Source: an uncultured Megasphaera sp. (GTDB lineage Bacteria; Bacillota; Negativicutes; Veillonellales; Megasphaeraceae). Taken from it: DNA of 64,000 nucleotides. A program made the translations under genes and the position numbers. Positions 24,858 to 33,539 of this stretch are shown here, piece after piece; positions within the stretch are counted from its first letter, which is position 1; every line of letters begins with the position of its first letter. The notes beneath the pieces are model-generated. The model was not told the origin of the DNA. It did not search any database and worked only from the letters and a program-made list of their open reading frames with translations. The stretch spans positions 177,448 through 241,447 of the forward strand of contig CAKPVJ010000001.1 of assembly GCA_934193515.1 (NCBI GenBank), written 5' to 3'.

Positions 24858-25889
24858 TCAATCATGGCGGATGAGCAGATGAATGTTTTCTTTTTTATAG
24901 GTTGTATAAATTTCCTTGATAAACTGATGCTTGAGAACGGCTTCATCGACAATATTGCGAATACGCAGCACGACCTTGAACGATATGCCGTATTCCCCCA
25001 TTTTGTCGTACCGGACGAGGGGCTGAAAGCCTGTAACGCCGTATTTGCTGTGATCCAGGATATGACGAGCTACGGCCAGCGTGACATCTTCGACACGCTG
25101 TAAGTCATTGTCATATGTAATGGTCAAGGGAATAAATATCGTGCATTCTGCCAGCGGCTGTTCATAGTTGGTCAGCGTCGCCGTAGCAATGCTCTTATTC
25201 GGCACGATGACCATGTTGCCCGTCGCCGTCCGAATCGTCGTGTTGCGCCAGTTCATATCGACAACACGGCCGGCATCGCCGCTGGCCAGGCGAATGTAAT
25301 CGCCCATATGGACCTGCTTGGATACCAACGTCGTAATACCGGAAAAGAGATTGGCCAATGTATCCTGCAGTGCCAGGGCAGACGCCAAGCCGCCAGCACC
25401 CAGCGCAGTCAGCAACGGCGATATGGAAATGCCGTAGGAACTGAGAATAAACAATGCGCCCACAAGATATACGCCTAAATCCACGACAGTCGTCAAAATA
25501 GACGTTCCTGCCGTTTTATCGCCGCTTTTAGAAAGTTTGTCCTTCAAAAACGAAGAGGCCATGTGGGCACAGAAAAACGTAATCGTAATAATCACGACGC
25601 TGTGATAGTGATAAGACAAGGAATTTTGTACAAAGGCAGGTAAATTCAATATATCTTTTGTCAGCTGAATCCCCAGCAAAATCCCCAAAAGCGTCGGCAT
25701 AAAGCGAAAAATGCTGCGCCAATTATCGCGCGACACATGCGTCATCCGGCAAAGGGCTTCAATCAGCAGGCGAAACAGACCGTGCAAAATCAAAATCCCT
25801 ATGATAATAAACAAAATAAAGGCCAGAAAATGAACATGGGGCCCGCCATGTTCCAATTCAAAGCCTATCGTAGTCGTAATAAACTCCAT
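24858..25889 (-). CDS. Small-conductance mechanosensitive channel (MscS family)
   Basis: 343 aa. Membrane segments at about residues 20-42, 60-80, 95-110 and 133-155; the pore-lining helix is ISPLLTALGAGGLASALALQDTLANLFSGI (about 155-184), the Gly/Ala-packed TM3 typical of MscS, followed by the beta domain (MGDYIRLASGDAGRVVDMNWRNTTIRTATGNMVIVPNKSIA). It releases solutes on osmotic downshock. It stands alone, convergent with the LysR gene. Confidence 0.92.
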   Translation of the reverse strand: MEFITTTIGFELEHGGPHVHFLAFILFIIIGILILHGLFRLLIEALCRMTHVSRDNWRSIFRFMPTLLGILLGIQLTKDILNLPAFVQNSLSYHYHSVVIITITFFCAHMASSFLKDKLSKSGDKTAGTSILTTVVDLGVYLVGALFILSSYGISISPLLTALGAGGLASALALQDTLANLFSGITTLVSKQVHMGDYIRLASGDAGRVVDMNWRNTTIRTATGNMVIVPNKSIATATLTNYEQPLAECTIFIPLTITYDNDLQRVEDVTLAVARHILDHSKYGVTGFQPLVRYDKMGEYGISFKVVLRIRNIVDEAVLKHQFIKEIYTTYKKENIHLLIRHD

Positions 25890-26153
25890 TCCTCATTCTC
25901 CTCTAATCCGGACTGTAACAAACTGCATTTGTCATAGCTTTTTACTATACCGTTTTACGTACACAGCTTGCAGCATTACTATTTCATTTCTTCAAACAAA
26001 AAATTAAAACCATTTAAAGGAAAAACAGGGTGCATGACAGCAAAACGCCTTATGCTGCAACCCCATCGTATACTCCTCAATACATGGCAGTTTCCTCGTT
26101 CTCTTAGCAGCCCGGAAAGATAAGACGCATCCTATGTTCTTCCGGCAGGAAGA
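25890..26153. other. Intergenic region upstream of the mscS-like gene
   Basis: About 260 bases without a supported gene. A TATAGT about 65 bases before the channel start (minus strand) could be a -10 but has no clear -35. I see no RNA gene or repeat here. Confidence 0.4.
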
Positions 26154-26188
26154 GAAAAAAGAACGCCCTCGCAGAGGACGCTCTTTTT
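26154..26188 (-). terminator. Terminator of yceD-rpmF
   Basis: Minus-strand AGAGCGTCCTC pairs with GAGGGCGTTCT (one mismatch or wobble) across TGC, followed by TTTTTCTC. It begins 13 bases after the rpmF stop. Confidence 0.85.
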
Positions 26189-26200
26189 ATATTCATTGTC

Positions 26201-26395
26201 TTATTCAGCTGTAGTGTTGTTGACAACCTGTTTGCCTTTGTAAAAGCCGCAAGTGGGGCATACATGATGAGGCATCATTGCTTCGTGACACTGCGGGCAT
26301 TCAACGAAACCCGGTGCTGTCAATTTCCAGTTTGCACGACGCATTTTCTGACGCGTCTGGGATAATCTGTTCTTTGGTACTGCCATGTTCTGCAC
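26201..26395 (-). CDS. rpmF: 50S ribosomal protein L32, zinc-binding form
   Basis: 64 aa. The N-terminus AVPKNRLSQTRQKMRRANWKL is typical, and two CxxC pairs (CPQC, CPTC) mark the zinc-containing variant. The longer in-frame start at 26395 (MQNMAVPK) may be extended by three residues; the ATG of MAVPK at 26386 has a GGAGG site about seven bases upstream and could be the true start. It follows yceD in the standard order. Confidence 0.95.
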   Translation of the reverse strand: MQNMAVPKNRLSQTRQKMRRANWKLTAPGFVECPQCHEAMMPHHVCPTCGFYKGKQVVNNTTAE

Positions 26396-26418
26396 CTCCT
26401 TAAATCATGGTACGTATT

Positions 26419-26919
26419 TTAGTGCTTTGATTTTAATAAATCCCCCAAGACCGCAAGCCTTGGGTCGATCCTGTCGGTAGGACAACTACAGGGTCCTTCA
26501 TTCAAGTTTGCGCCGCACTGCGGGCACAGGCCTTTGCAGTCAGGTCGGCACAAGACCTTCATTGGTTCGCTGAGGATCAACGTTTCTCTAATTGTCTCCG
26601 TCAAATCGATGTATTCCCCATTGTAGGGCAATACGTCATCAGGAAGCTCTGCTTCCGTACCATAGACTTCAGACAGTGTTGCATTCCGATCCACCGATAC
26701 CGGTGTCAGGCAGCGGCTGCATGTATACATACCATTGGTATGTATTGTCCCACGGACAACCATGTGATTGCCGTCAAACCAGTAGTTCCCTTCGACAGTC
26801 ATCATTGCCTGATGCCAGGGGAGGGTATCTACATCACCCAATTCGGCAGCCGGTCTTTCAAAAGAAAAAGGAAATTTCTTGCCTTGTTCTTTGAGTGCTT
26901 CTTCGACTTGTAGTTTCAT
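26419..26919 (-). CDS. YceD family protein (DUF177)
   Basis: 166 aa. DUF177 proteins are encoded directly before rpmF and are linked by genetics in other organisms to 23S rRNA levels. Features are a central CSRCLTPV motif (about residue 78) and a C-terminal Cys cluster CRPDCKGLCPQCGANLNEGPC, which matches the family signature CxxxCxGLCxxCGxxLN. It has its own promoter (26940-26968) inside the end of the upstream kinase gene. Confidence 0.9.
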   Translation of the reverse strand: MKLQVEEALKEQGKKFPFSFERPAAELGDVDTLPWHQAMMTVEGNYWFDGNHMVVRGTIHTNGMYTCSRCLTPVSVDRNATLSEVYGTEAELPDDVLPYNGEYIDLTETIRETLILSEPMKVLCRPDCKGLCPQCGANLNEGPCSCPTDRIDPRLAVLGDLLKSKH

Positions 26920-26939
26920 ATTTCTACCTCGACCATACT

Positions 26940-26968
26940 ATTATATCTATCCATAAATACTTTGTCAA
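26940..26968 (-). promoter_or_regulatory. Perfect promoter of yceD-rpmF
   Basis: Minus-strand TTGACA (26963-26968), 17 bases, TATAAT (26940-26945): both hexamers perfect and the spacing optimal. The -35 overlaps the last codons of the kinase gene. The leader to the yceD ATG is only about 15 bases and already contains GAGGT. Confidence 0.9.
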
Positions 26969-28632
26969 TATTTTTTTGTACTTCCTTGGCTATCCTTGCC
27001 AATAAATTCCCGCAGCAGTGAGTTGGGCGGTACGACAGATGCGTCCAGCCCCCGAAACGGCCTGAGGAATTTGAGCAGACGCTGTGCTTCTGTATAATGC
27101 GGACTGTCTTTGGAAATCGTCGCCAGCAAAGGTTCTGCATAGGGTTTAAGCACCGAAAGTTCATACGGCAGGGCTGTATTGAAAATCACGTCGGCATCTT
27201 CCTGATACGGATAAATATTGGTTTCTTCACCGCGCCGTACATCAGCCCAAATATCCATCGTGGCCTGCGGACCGCGGTCGCGGAACTGCTGGTCCCGTAC
27301 CATACGGCGAATAATCCGCGTGTCTGATGTGGAAATCCGGTTGTGGTCATTAATCCGAATCTGTGTCAGTACGCCTAAGGTAATCTTTACTTTTTCATAC
27401 CGCGGCAGCATATACGTCAGCGAATCATTCAAGGCATGAAGCCCTTCTACGACAATCGGCTGATTCGGTTCCAGCCGGACAGGTTTTTCATCAAAATACC
27501 GTTTGCCCGTCACAAAATCATATCGTGCCAAATGGACTTCTTTGCCTTGCTGCAGCTCATCAATCTGCTGGTTAAACAGCGGCACATTAACGGCCCGCAG
27601 TGATTCAAAATCATAACTGCCGTCCGGATTTTTGGGCGTATCTTCCCGATTGTGGAAATAATCGTCCAGCGAAATCTTGACAGGACGCAGGCCGACGACG
27701 CGCAGTTGCGTTGTCAGGCGTTTGCAAAATGTCGTTTTGCCGGCAGATGACGGCCCGGCAATCAAAATGACTTTGATTTTGGGACGCCGCGTAACGACAT
27801 AATCGGCAATCTGCGCCAATTTCTTTTCCTGCAGGGCTTCTGCCATATCGACAATATCCTGAATCGAATCGTCAGCAATATAGCGGTTCAAATCGGAGAC
27901 ATATTCACAGCGCACAATCCGGCCCCATTCTTCGGCATCCAAAAAAAGGCGCGCCATTTTGGGGATTTCTTTGTACGGCGGCAGCGTATCCGGATGGTCC
28001 GGCGTCGGCGTTTCCAAGATGACGCCCGGCGCGTACGAACGCAGGTTAAAGCACGTCAAATAGCCCATGCTCGGCAGCAGAGGCCCCATATAATAATCAA
28101 AAACAGGGCCGCATTGATACGCCATAATCTGCTTGACATTGACATAGCGCAGTAGTTCCGCTTCCCGGTCCAAATGACGGTTGCGGCACATATCCATGGC
28201 TGACTCTGCGCTGATGACAACTTGAGAAATTTCTGCGTCCTGGGCGACAAGTTCATCCATGCGCCGCTTGATGGACGCCACATCCCGCACCGTGACCGAA
28301 TGGCCGATATCCAGTTCGCAATACAGTGCTTTGCGCAGGGCATGCTTGACAAACACGCGGCCATGCGGATATAAATCGCTGACAGCCCGCGTCAGCAGCA
28401 TCGTGGCTGTACGAACCATGCATTGGTTGCCTTCCAGCGTTCCCAACGAAAACCAGGAAATGTCCCCATCGTTCTGCACTTTGGTCTGCAGGCCGACAAA
28501 TTCATTATTGTATAAGGCAGCTGCAATCTGCGGCTGGGCATCGGGATACTGCTCTTTGCTGATTTGCAGCAGCGTCATGCCCTTTTCTACCGTATAGGTC
28601 GTTTCTTTTGTTGTATCGTTTAATGTAATCAA
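26965..28632 (-). CDS. Nucleoside (uridine) kinase with TGS and ThrRS-like N-terminal domains
   Basis: 555 aa. The N-terminal 60 residues are a TGS-like domain, followed by a region resembling the threonyl-tRNA synthetase second additional domain (YPHGRVFVKHALRKALYCELDIG). The C-terminal half is a P-loop kinase with Walker A GPSSAGKTTFCKRL (about residue 290), SLDDYFHNR, and an FDFESLRAVNVP-like region, as in uridine kinases. This fused architecture is common in Firmicutes and Bacteroidetes; its substrate is inferred. The start is TTG at 28632 with GGAGGG seven bases upstream. Confidence 0.88.
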   Translation of the reverse strand: MITLNDTTKETTYTVEKGMTLLQISKEQYPDAQPQIAAALYNNEFVGLQTKVQNDGDISWFSLGTLEGNQCMVRTATMLLTRAVSDLYPHGRVFVKHALRKALYCELDIGHSVTVRDVASIKRRMDELVAQDAEISQVVISAESAMDMCRNRHLDREAELLRYVNVKQIMAYQCGPVFDYYMGPLLPSMGYLTCFNLRSYAPGVILETPTPDHPDTLPPYKEIPKMARLFLDAEEWGRIVRCEYVSDLNRYIADDSIQDIVDMAEALQEKKLAQIADYVVTRRPKIKVILIAGPSSAGKTTFCKRLTTQLRVVGLRPVKISLDDYFHNREDTPKNPDGSYDFESLRAVNVPLFNQQIDELQQGKEVHLARYDFVTGKRYFDEKPVRLEPNQPIVVEGLHALNDSLTYMLPRYEKVKITLGVLTQIRINDHNRISTSDTRIIRRMVRDQQFRDRGPQATMDIWADVRRGEETNIYPYQEDADVIFNTALPYELSVLKPYAEPLLATISKDSPHYTEAQRLLKFLRPFRGLDASVVPPNSLLREFIGKDSQGSTKKY

Positions 28633-28735
28633 CCGACATCCCTCCTCTGTCCTGCTTTCCGGAAGATATGATTACCTAGTTATTATTTTTTGCTATACTA
28701 AGATATTCGTCAAAAAATTCCCGTTTCCTTTTTTA

Positions 28736-28744
28736 TGATATAAT
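28736..28744 (+). promoter_or_regulatory. Extended -10 promoter of the DUF2939-like gene
   Basis: TGATATAAT (TGN plus a perfect TATAAT), about 45 bases before the ATG at 28789. No recognisable -35. Confidence 0.45.
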
Positions 28745-28788
28745 ATACTATAATTTAGATATAAATTCGCAAAAAAGAAGGATGGCCT

Positions 28789-29823
28789 ATGATAAATACA
28801 CCACTGGATGGAAAACTGTTGATAGCCGTCGCCGTCATTTGCTGCTGCCTCGGCGGCGCCTATGACTCGTATGAAGAACTATATAAAGCCACGCCGGATT
28901 ATTCGCTTCACCGTATACGGCAGACTGCCGGACAAGCTGATGCCGACAGGCTGAAAGACCAAGTAGATGAGGAAAAAATCGCTGCCGCACTCTTCCACGG
29001 CCTGCTGCAGTTTCGCGACGGTCAGCCCCATGCTTCGGCACTGCAAAAGATAGCCTGGCTGCCGCTGCAAAATGAAATCACGGATTCACTGAAATGCTGC
29101 TTGGACCACGCGCTGATACCGTCGTCATCAGACACGGATGCCGTACAGCATGCACAATCCGTACTGGCCAATCAGCTGCAAAGCCTGGGAATGCCCCTGC
29201 CGACCACAGGCTGGCGCATCACATCGGTATCCTGGAGCCGCCGCATCGATGATACATATGCAGAAATAACACTGTATCTTGCTCATCCCGTACTACCGCA
29301 GGCGATTCCCTGCACGATTGCGATGGAACGCACAGCTCCCAAAGAATGGCATATTACGAATATCGTCCATGCCGCTGCAATGTTTCAAGCCCTGCAGCAA
29401 GCCTATCTGCAGGCACTGGAAACAGAAAATGCGCCGATTCGTAAAAAAATAGACGCCGTCTTGGAAATAACCGATGTGTCGTCCTCCCTGGTACGCGGCG
29501 ACGACCCAGACCACGTGTTTCTGCGCATGCAGTATACGCCTGTATTTCACCAGCCGCGGCAGGATATTCTCGAAGCCAAGGGCGTCTATGAGCTTCGCCG
29601 CCGCACCGACCATGTGCTGCTCTTTACAGCGCCGCTCCGCCTTTCACTGTCTTCCCATGCCACAACCCGTCTGAGTCAGTTTCGTCTAAATCCCCACATT
29701 CCGGCTCAAGAAGACCTAGCCGACCGCGAAACGCTGGCTGAAACAGAAAGCACGCTGCGCCTTACGTCGGTGACGCTGCGTGACGGCACCACCTATGCCC
29801 TGCAGACGACACTGGCCCCTTGA
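28789..29823 (+). CDS. Hypothetical membrane-anchored protein, DUF2939-like
   Basis: 344 aa. One N-terminal hydrophobic segment (LLIAVAVICCCLGGAYDSYEELY) suggests membrane anchoring with the rest outside. The following TPDYSLHRIRQTAGQADADRLKDQVD resembles the opening of DUF2939 proteins (TPxYxLxxIKxAIxxxDxxxFxxxVD), an assignment made from memory. The remainder is a mixed alpha/beta region without known catalytic motifs. AGAAGGA precedes the ATG. It is a single-gene unit, divergent from the nucleoside kinase. Confidence 0.75.
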   Translation: MINTPLDGKLLIAVAVICCCLGGAYDSYEELYKATPDYSLHRIRQTAGQADADRLKDQVDEEKIAAALFHGLLQFRDGQPHASALQKIAWLPLQNEITDSLKCCLDHALIPSSSDTDAVQHAQSVLANQLQSLGMPLPTTGWRITSVSWSRRIDDTYAEITLYLAHPVLPQAIPCTIAMERTAPKEWHITNIVHAAAMFQALQQAYLQALETENAPIRKKIDAVLEITDVSSSLVRGDDPDHVFLRMQYTPVFHQPRQDILEAKGVYELRRRTDHVLLFTAPLRLSLSSHATTRLSQFRLNPHIPAQEDLADRETLAETESTLRLTSVTLRDGTTYALQTTLAP

Positions 29824-29833
29824 TACGACCATA

Positions 29834-29896
29834 TAAAAAAGAGTTGTGAAGATAGGTTACGCTCCTGCGTTTCCGTCCCTTCACAACTCTTTTTTT
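29834..29896. terminator. Bidirectional terminator
   Basis: AAAAAAGAGTTGTGAAG pairs with CTTCACAACTCTTTTTT across a loop of about 30 bases. It has T runs on both strands and serves the convergent DUF2939-like and RseC-like genes. Confidence 0.9.
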
Positions 29897-29907
29897 GCAT
29901 TCGCTGT

Positions 29908-30327
29908 TTAGCGGCTGCTGATTTCTATGATTTTAGGTTTAGCATTGGCATCGTTCGTCAGCGAACGGTCAAAGAGCTTGACGCCGACAGCACCTAACAG
30001 GAACCCAATAATCCCGCCGGCAATGGCTGTCTGCGTTTCGTCCATGGCCTGTGATACACCCAGCCAGTGTCCCAGCAGAGCCCCGGCTGCCGCTACCAGC
30101 AGCGGCATAATGAAGCAGACAAAAGCGCCAATGACAATATTGACTTCCCGTACTTCAAATTTGACATGCTGTCCTACTTGCGCACCGACAGGGTTGCGTG
30201 CCAAAACGACAATGTGTTCTGCCCCTGGACAAGCGCCGCAGGCAATGCAGTCCGAATGACGGCCTACTTTTACTTCTACCAATCCATCTTCTTTTTCAGA
30301 GATAACGGTACCTTCTTCTATTTTCAT
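29908..30327 (-). CDS. SoxR-reducing system protein RseC family
   Basis: 139 aa. The N-terminal domain has the Cys cluster CIACGACPG (about residue 26-34; C-x2-C-x2-C), followed by two membrane segments (IVIGAFVCFIMPLLVAAAGALLGHWL and AIAGGIIGFLLGAVGVKLF). RseC proteins are linked to Rnf-type electron transport and SoxR reduction. No rnf genes are in this window, so its role here is open. The ATG at 30327 has an AAGGGA site; the upstream in-frame ATG at 30381 lies over the promoter. Confidence 0.85.
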   Translation of the reverse strand: MKIEEGTVISEKEDGLVEVKVGRHSDCIACGACPGAEHIVVLARNPVGAQVGQHVKFEVREVNIVIGAFVCFIMPLLVAAAGALLGHWLGVSQAMDETQTAIAGGIIGFLLGAVGVKLFDRSLTNDANAKPKIIEISSR

Positions 30328-30386
30328 GATGATGTCCCTTCTTTCATCTAACGAATAATCATTTTTAATTACTCTCTTCACTATGT

Positions 30387-30415
30387 ATTATAGCATGAAC
30401 CTGACAGGCAATCAA
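30387..30415 (-). promoter_or_regulatory. Promoter of the RseC-like gene
   Basis: Minus-strand TTGATT (30410-30415), 17 bases, TATAAT (30387-30392). The -10 is perfect with optimal spacing; leader about 53 bases. Confidence 0.8.
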
Positions 30416-30420
30416 TACCT

Positions 30421-30537
30421 TTACAGTGCAGTTTTGAGCTTTTTCCCTATGGCTACAGCTGCTGCCATGCAGGCCTTTTGCCGAGGGATGAGCAGCGAAC
30501 GCCAAGGGAATGGCTCCATGAAGTATTTCGTCATCAT
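30421..30537 (-). CDS. Possible 38-residue small protein
   Basis: A minus-strand frame from ATG 30537 to TAA 30421 encodes 38 residues starting MMTKYFMEPFPWRSLL and ending AIGKKLKTAL: aromatic-rich N-terminus, basic C-terminus, no membrane segment. AGAGGG lies just before it, but spacing to the first ATG is one base and to the second ATG four. It fills most of the gap between the hypothetical gene at 30606 and the RseC-like promoter. No family recognised; it may be chance. Confidence 0.3.
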   Translation of the reverse strand: MMTKYFMEPFPWRSLLIPRQKACMAAAVAIGKKLKTAL

Positions 30538-30605
30538 GCCCTCTTTTTTCTTTAAAAAAGGGACCTTGGATGCGGCAAGCCGGAAGTAACCACCGTGTAT
30601 TTGAC

Positions 30606-31637
30606 TTAGCGTCGCTGCCGTCGTGCCATTTCTTCGTCAGAATAGCCGCAGTTGACCCATTTTTTCGTACAGCGATTCCATTCTGCAAACAATTCCTGCA
30701 GCCGTTTTTTATCTCCCTTGCGGATCGTAATCTGCATGTTCTGCATTTCTTCTATAATATCCGCGGCACTCCAGCCGCTGGCCATTTCGTCAATAATATC
30801 TCCCATTACATTTAATGTCTGCTGTTTAGAAAGAGACGTATATTTCAGCAGCTTGGCCATGCCTTGTTTTACCATGGCAGAGTTGAAATAAATGATGTTG
30901 CCTGCTGCTGCATTTTCCGTTTCGCTCTGTGCCGGTATGTAATATACATTGGTCGTGCGGTCGTGCATCAAAGCCAGCACATTTTCTTCCGTCATCTGGA
31001 TATCACAAATCAGGCCGGCTATGATAAAGTAAGTCCGCATCGTTTCCGGAATCAGCTGCATCATCGAGTTGATTTCCAGCGCATTGCTTTGGAAGTCGCG
31101 GTTTCGATTGTACATGGCGACCAATACATGCAGCGGCATGATACCGTATAAATTTCCGGCCATAGCCAAACACTGCTGCAGCCAGCGCATTTTTTGGCGG
31201 CGCAACTGAAATTCATCGTTCTGCACGGCTTGAAAGCATGTCTTGATTTCTTGGGGAATCACGATATGTCCGTCTTCATCATAGCCCAGGTACTCATTGA
31301 CAGCAAGGGCCGGAAGCCCTGTATCCGTATCCAATGGACAGGCTGTTTCATAGGATACCAGAGTTCCCAAAAGCTGCCATTCTTCTTCTTTCATACAGAG
31401 CAGGCACCGTTCAATGCGGTGATTGCCCGTCATGCCTGCATACAGTTTGTCAACGCGTTCCTGCTTTTTATCTGCGCTTTTAATTTCAATGTGCAGTACA
31501 TCGCCCATTTCTTTAAGTTCGTCTCTCGTATGGTCAGCCAATGCCGCTTTGAGGGTATATGGATAGGTGATTTTCTTTGCTTTTCTTTTTGTCGTAGTCG
31601 TCTGCTGTTGTCTATCTTGTGAAGATGCTGCTTTCAC
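30606..31637 (-). CDS. Conserved-looking hypothetical protein with Rho N-terminal-like segment
   Basis: 343 aa, GTG start with GGAGGA nine bases upstream. After a basic Ser/Gln/Thr/Lys-rich tail, residues 27-67 (YTLKAALADHTRDELKEMGDVLHIEIKSADKKQERVDKLY) resemble the helical Rho-N/SAP-like fold. The rest is mostly helical with a cysteine pair (CLLC) near residue 79 and a C-terminal YSDEEMARRQRR. I do not recognise a family. It lies between aspS and the RseC-like gene but downstream of the aspS terminator, so it has its own, unidentified, promoter. Confidence 0.75.
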   Translation of the reverse strand: MKAASSQDRQQQTTTTKRKAKKITYPYTLKAALADHTRDELKEMGDVLHIEIKSADKKQERVDKLYAGMTGNHRIERCLLCMKEEEWQLLGTLVSYETACPLDTDTGLPALAVNEYLGYDEDGHIVIPQEIKTCFQAVQNDEFQLRRQKMRWLQQCLAMAGNLYGIMPLHVLVAMYNRNRDFQSNALEINSMMQLIPETMRTYFIIAGLICDIQMTEENVLALMHDRTTNVYYIPAQSETENAAAGNIIYFNSAMVKQGMAKLLKYTSLSKQQTLNVMGDIIDEMASGWSAADIIEEMQNMQITIRKGDKKRLQELFAEWNRCTKKWVNCGYSDEEMARRQRR

Positions 31638-31685
31638 TATAGTTCCTCCTTCATGCCGTTTTGCTCAGGGTCGGGATATGTCGTT

Positions 31686-31724
31686 AAAAAAGGGGCTGCC
31701 GCACGAGGCGACAAGCCCTTTTTT
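31686..31724 (-). terminator. Terminator of the recJ-aspS gene run
   Basis: Minus-strand AAAAAAGGGCTTGTCGC pairs with GCGGCAGCCCCTTTTTT (with a mismatch), loop CTCGT. It begins 14 bases after the aspS stop. It nearly repeats the terminator at 54103-54142. Confidence 0.9.
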
Positions 31725-31738
31725 CGTTATATCACGTC

Positions 31739-33532
31739 TTATTTCGTTACGAGATCTTCTTCTACCTGAATATGAAGTTCATGAAGCTGTTTTTTCGTTA
31801 CTTCAGAAGGTGCTTCACTCATCGGGTCGATAGCGTTTTGTGTCTTCGGGAAGGCAATGACATCACGAATCGACTTGCGATGGAGCATGAGCATAATCAT
31901 GCGGTCCAGGCCGAATGCCAAACCTCCGTGTGGCGGAGCACCGTATTCAAACGCACGAAGCAGGAAGCCGAATTTCTGTTCTGCTTCTTCCGGCGTCAAG
32001 CCAATCGCTTTAAAGACACGCTGCTGCAAGTCCGGCTGATAAATACGGAGTGAACCGCCGCCCAGTTCGATGCCGTTGAGGACGAGGTCATAGGCTTTGG
32101 CATAGACATGAGCCGGATCGGTTTCCAATTTATCCAAGTCTTCATCGCGAATAGCGGTGAACGGATGATGCATAGCCACGAACCGTTTTTCTTCTTCACT
32201 GTATTCAAACATGGGGAAATCAACAACCCACGTAAAGGCAAATTTGTTTTCGTCGATCAGGTTCATGCGGCGGGCCATTTCTTTACGAAGTTCGCCAAGT
32301 GCTGCCGCAACGACAGATGGTTTGTCTGCAATCATGAGAACCAAGTCGCCTGTTTCTGCACCGCAGGCTTTACCGATTTCACGAAGTTTGTCTTCGCCAA
32401 AGAATTTCTTAATCTGGGATTTGAGCGTGCCGTCTTCGAGGAAGCCAATCCAAGCAAGGCCTTTGGCGCCATAGTGGCCGACATATTCAACGAGGCCGTC
32501 TAATTCACGGCGGGGAATATCGGCGTCGCCTTTGACGTTAATGGCTTTGACCTGGCCGCCATTGTCAATGACGCTGCGGAATACTTTAAAGTCTGTATCT
32601 TTGACTAATTCCGTAACATCCGTAAATTTCATATCAAAGCGGATATCCGGTTTATCAGAGCCGTAGTTTTCCATGGCATAGTCCCAAGTCATGCGGTGAA
32701 TCGGGAGTTCTACGTCATGGCCCAATGTTTCTTTGAAGATATAGTGAACCATGTTTTCTACGAGCGTCAAAATCTGTTCCTGATCCATGAAGGACATTTC
32801 CATGTCGAGCTGGGTAAATTCAGGCTGACGGTCGGCACGCAAATCTTCATCGCGGAAGCAGCGCGCAATCTGATAGTACCGATCCATACCGGAAATCATG
32901 AGGAGCTGTTTGAAAATCTGCGGAGACTGCGGCAGAGCATAGAATTTGCCATCGTTGACACGGCTCGGTACGAGGTAGTCACGAGCCCCTTCCGGCGTGC
33001 TCTTGCACAGTTCCGGCGTTTCGATATCAATGAAACCGTTTTCGTTGAGGAATGTGCGCATAGCGTGTTTTACTTTATGGCGCATGATGAGGTTGTTCTG
33101 CATTTCCGGACGGCGCAAATCCAAATACCGGTATTTCAAACGAATTTTTTCATCTACGTCGATATTGTCTTCAATATAGAACGGCGGTGTTTTAGACGAA
33201 TTGAGGATGCGAAGTTCGTCGCAGCGAATTTCAATCGTGCCCGTTTTCATTTTCGGGTTTACTGTGTCTTTGTCGCGCATGCGAACGATGCCGCGAATAG
33301 CCAATACGTATTCCGTACGGACTTGTTCTGCTTTTTTAAAGGAAGTTTCTTCATAATCCGGCGAAGCAACAACCTGTACAATACCCGTCCGGTCGCGGAG
33401 GTCAATAAAAATCAAGCCGCCGTGGTCACGACGTCGTTCTACCCAGCCGCACAGGGTTACTTCTTTGCCATTGTCCGCTTCACTGACTTCAGCGCAGTAC
33501 TGGGAGCGGCGTAAACCTTCCATTGTATCCAT
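31739..33532 (-). CDS. aspS: Aspartyl-tRNA synthetase
   Basis: 597 aa, bacterial-type class II synthetase. N-terminal OB fold with VTLCGWVERRRDHGGLIFIDLRDRTGIVQVV (about residues 26-56), motif 2 region ARCFRDEDLRADRQPEFTQLDMEMSF (about 217-242), the GAD insertion, and motif 3 GLAFGLDRMIML (about 529-540). It charges tRNA-Asp; whether it also charges tRNA-Asn depends on an asnS gene not seen here. It follows hisS by seven bases. Confidence 0.98.
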   Translation of the reverse strand: MDTMEGLRRSQYCAEVSEADNGKEVTLCGWVERRRDHGGLIFIDLRDRTGIVQVVASPDYEETSFKKAEQVRTEYVLAIRGIVRMRDKDTVNPKMKTGTIEIRCDELRILNSSKTPPFYIEDNIDVDEKIRLKYRYLDLRRPEMQNNLIMRHKVKHAMRTFLNENGFIDIETPELCKSTPEGARDYLVPSRVNDGKFYALPQSPQIFKQLLMISGMDRYYQIARCFRDEDLRADRQPEFTQLDMEMSFMDQEQILTLVENMVHYIFKETLGHDVELPIHRMTWDYAMENYGSDKPDIRFDMKFTDVTELVKDTDFKVFRSVIDNGGQVKAINVKGDADIPRRELDGLVEYVGHYGAKGLAWIGFLEDGTLKSQIKKFFGEDKLREIGKACGAETGDLVLMIADKPSVVAAALGELRKEMARRMNLIDENKFAFTWVVDFPMFEYSEEEKRFVAMHHPFTAIRDEDLDKLETDPAHVYAKAYDLVLNGIELGGGSLRIYQPDLQQRVFKAIGLTPEEAEQKFGFLLRAFEYGAPPHGGLAFGLDRMIMLMLHRKSIRDVIAFPKTQNAIDPMSEAPSEVTKKQLHELHIQVEEDLVTK

Positions 33533-33539
33533 TAGTTAA

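Noticed and set aside
30365..30688. Open frame of 107 codons on the minus strand across the gap before the hypothetical gene
   Set aside because: It overlaps the end of the hypothetical gene and the RseC-like promoter, has no ribosome-binding site and reads as low-quality protein.
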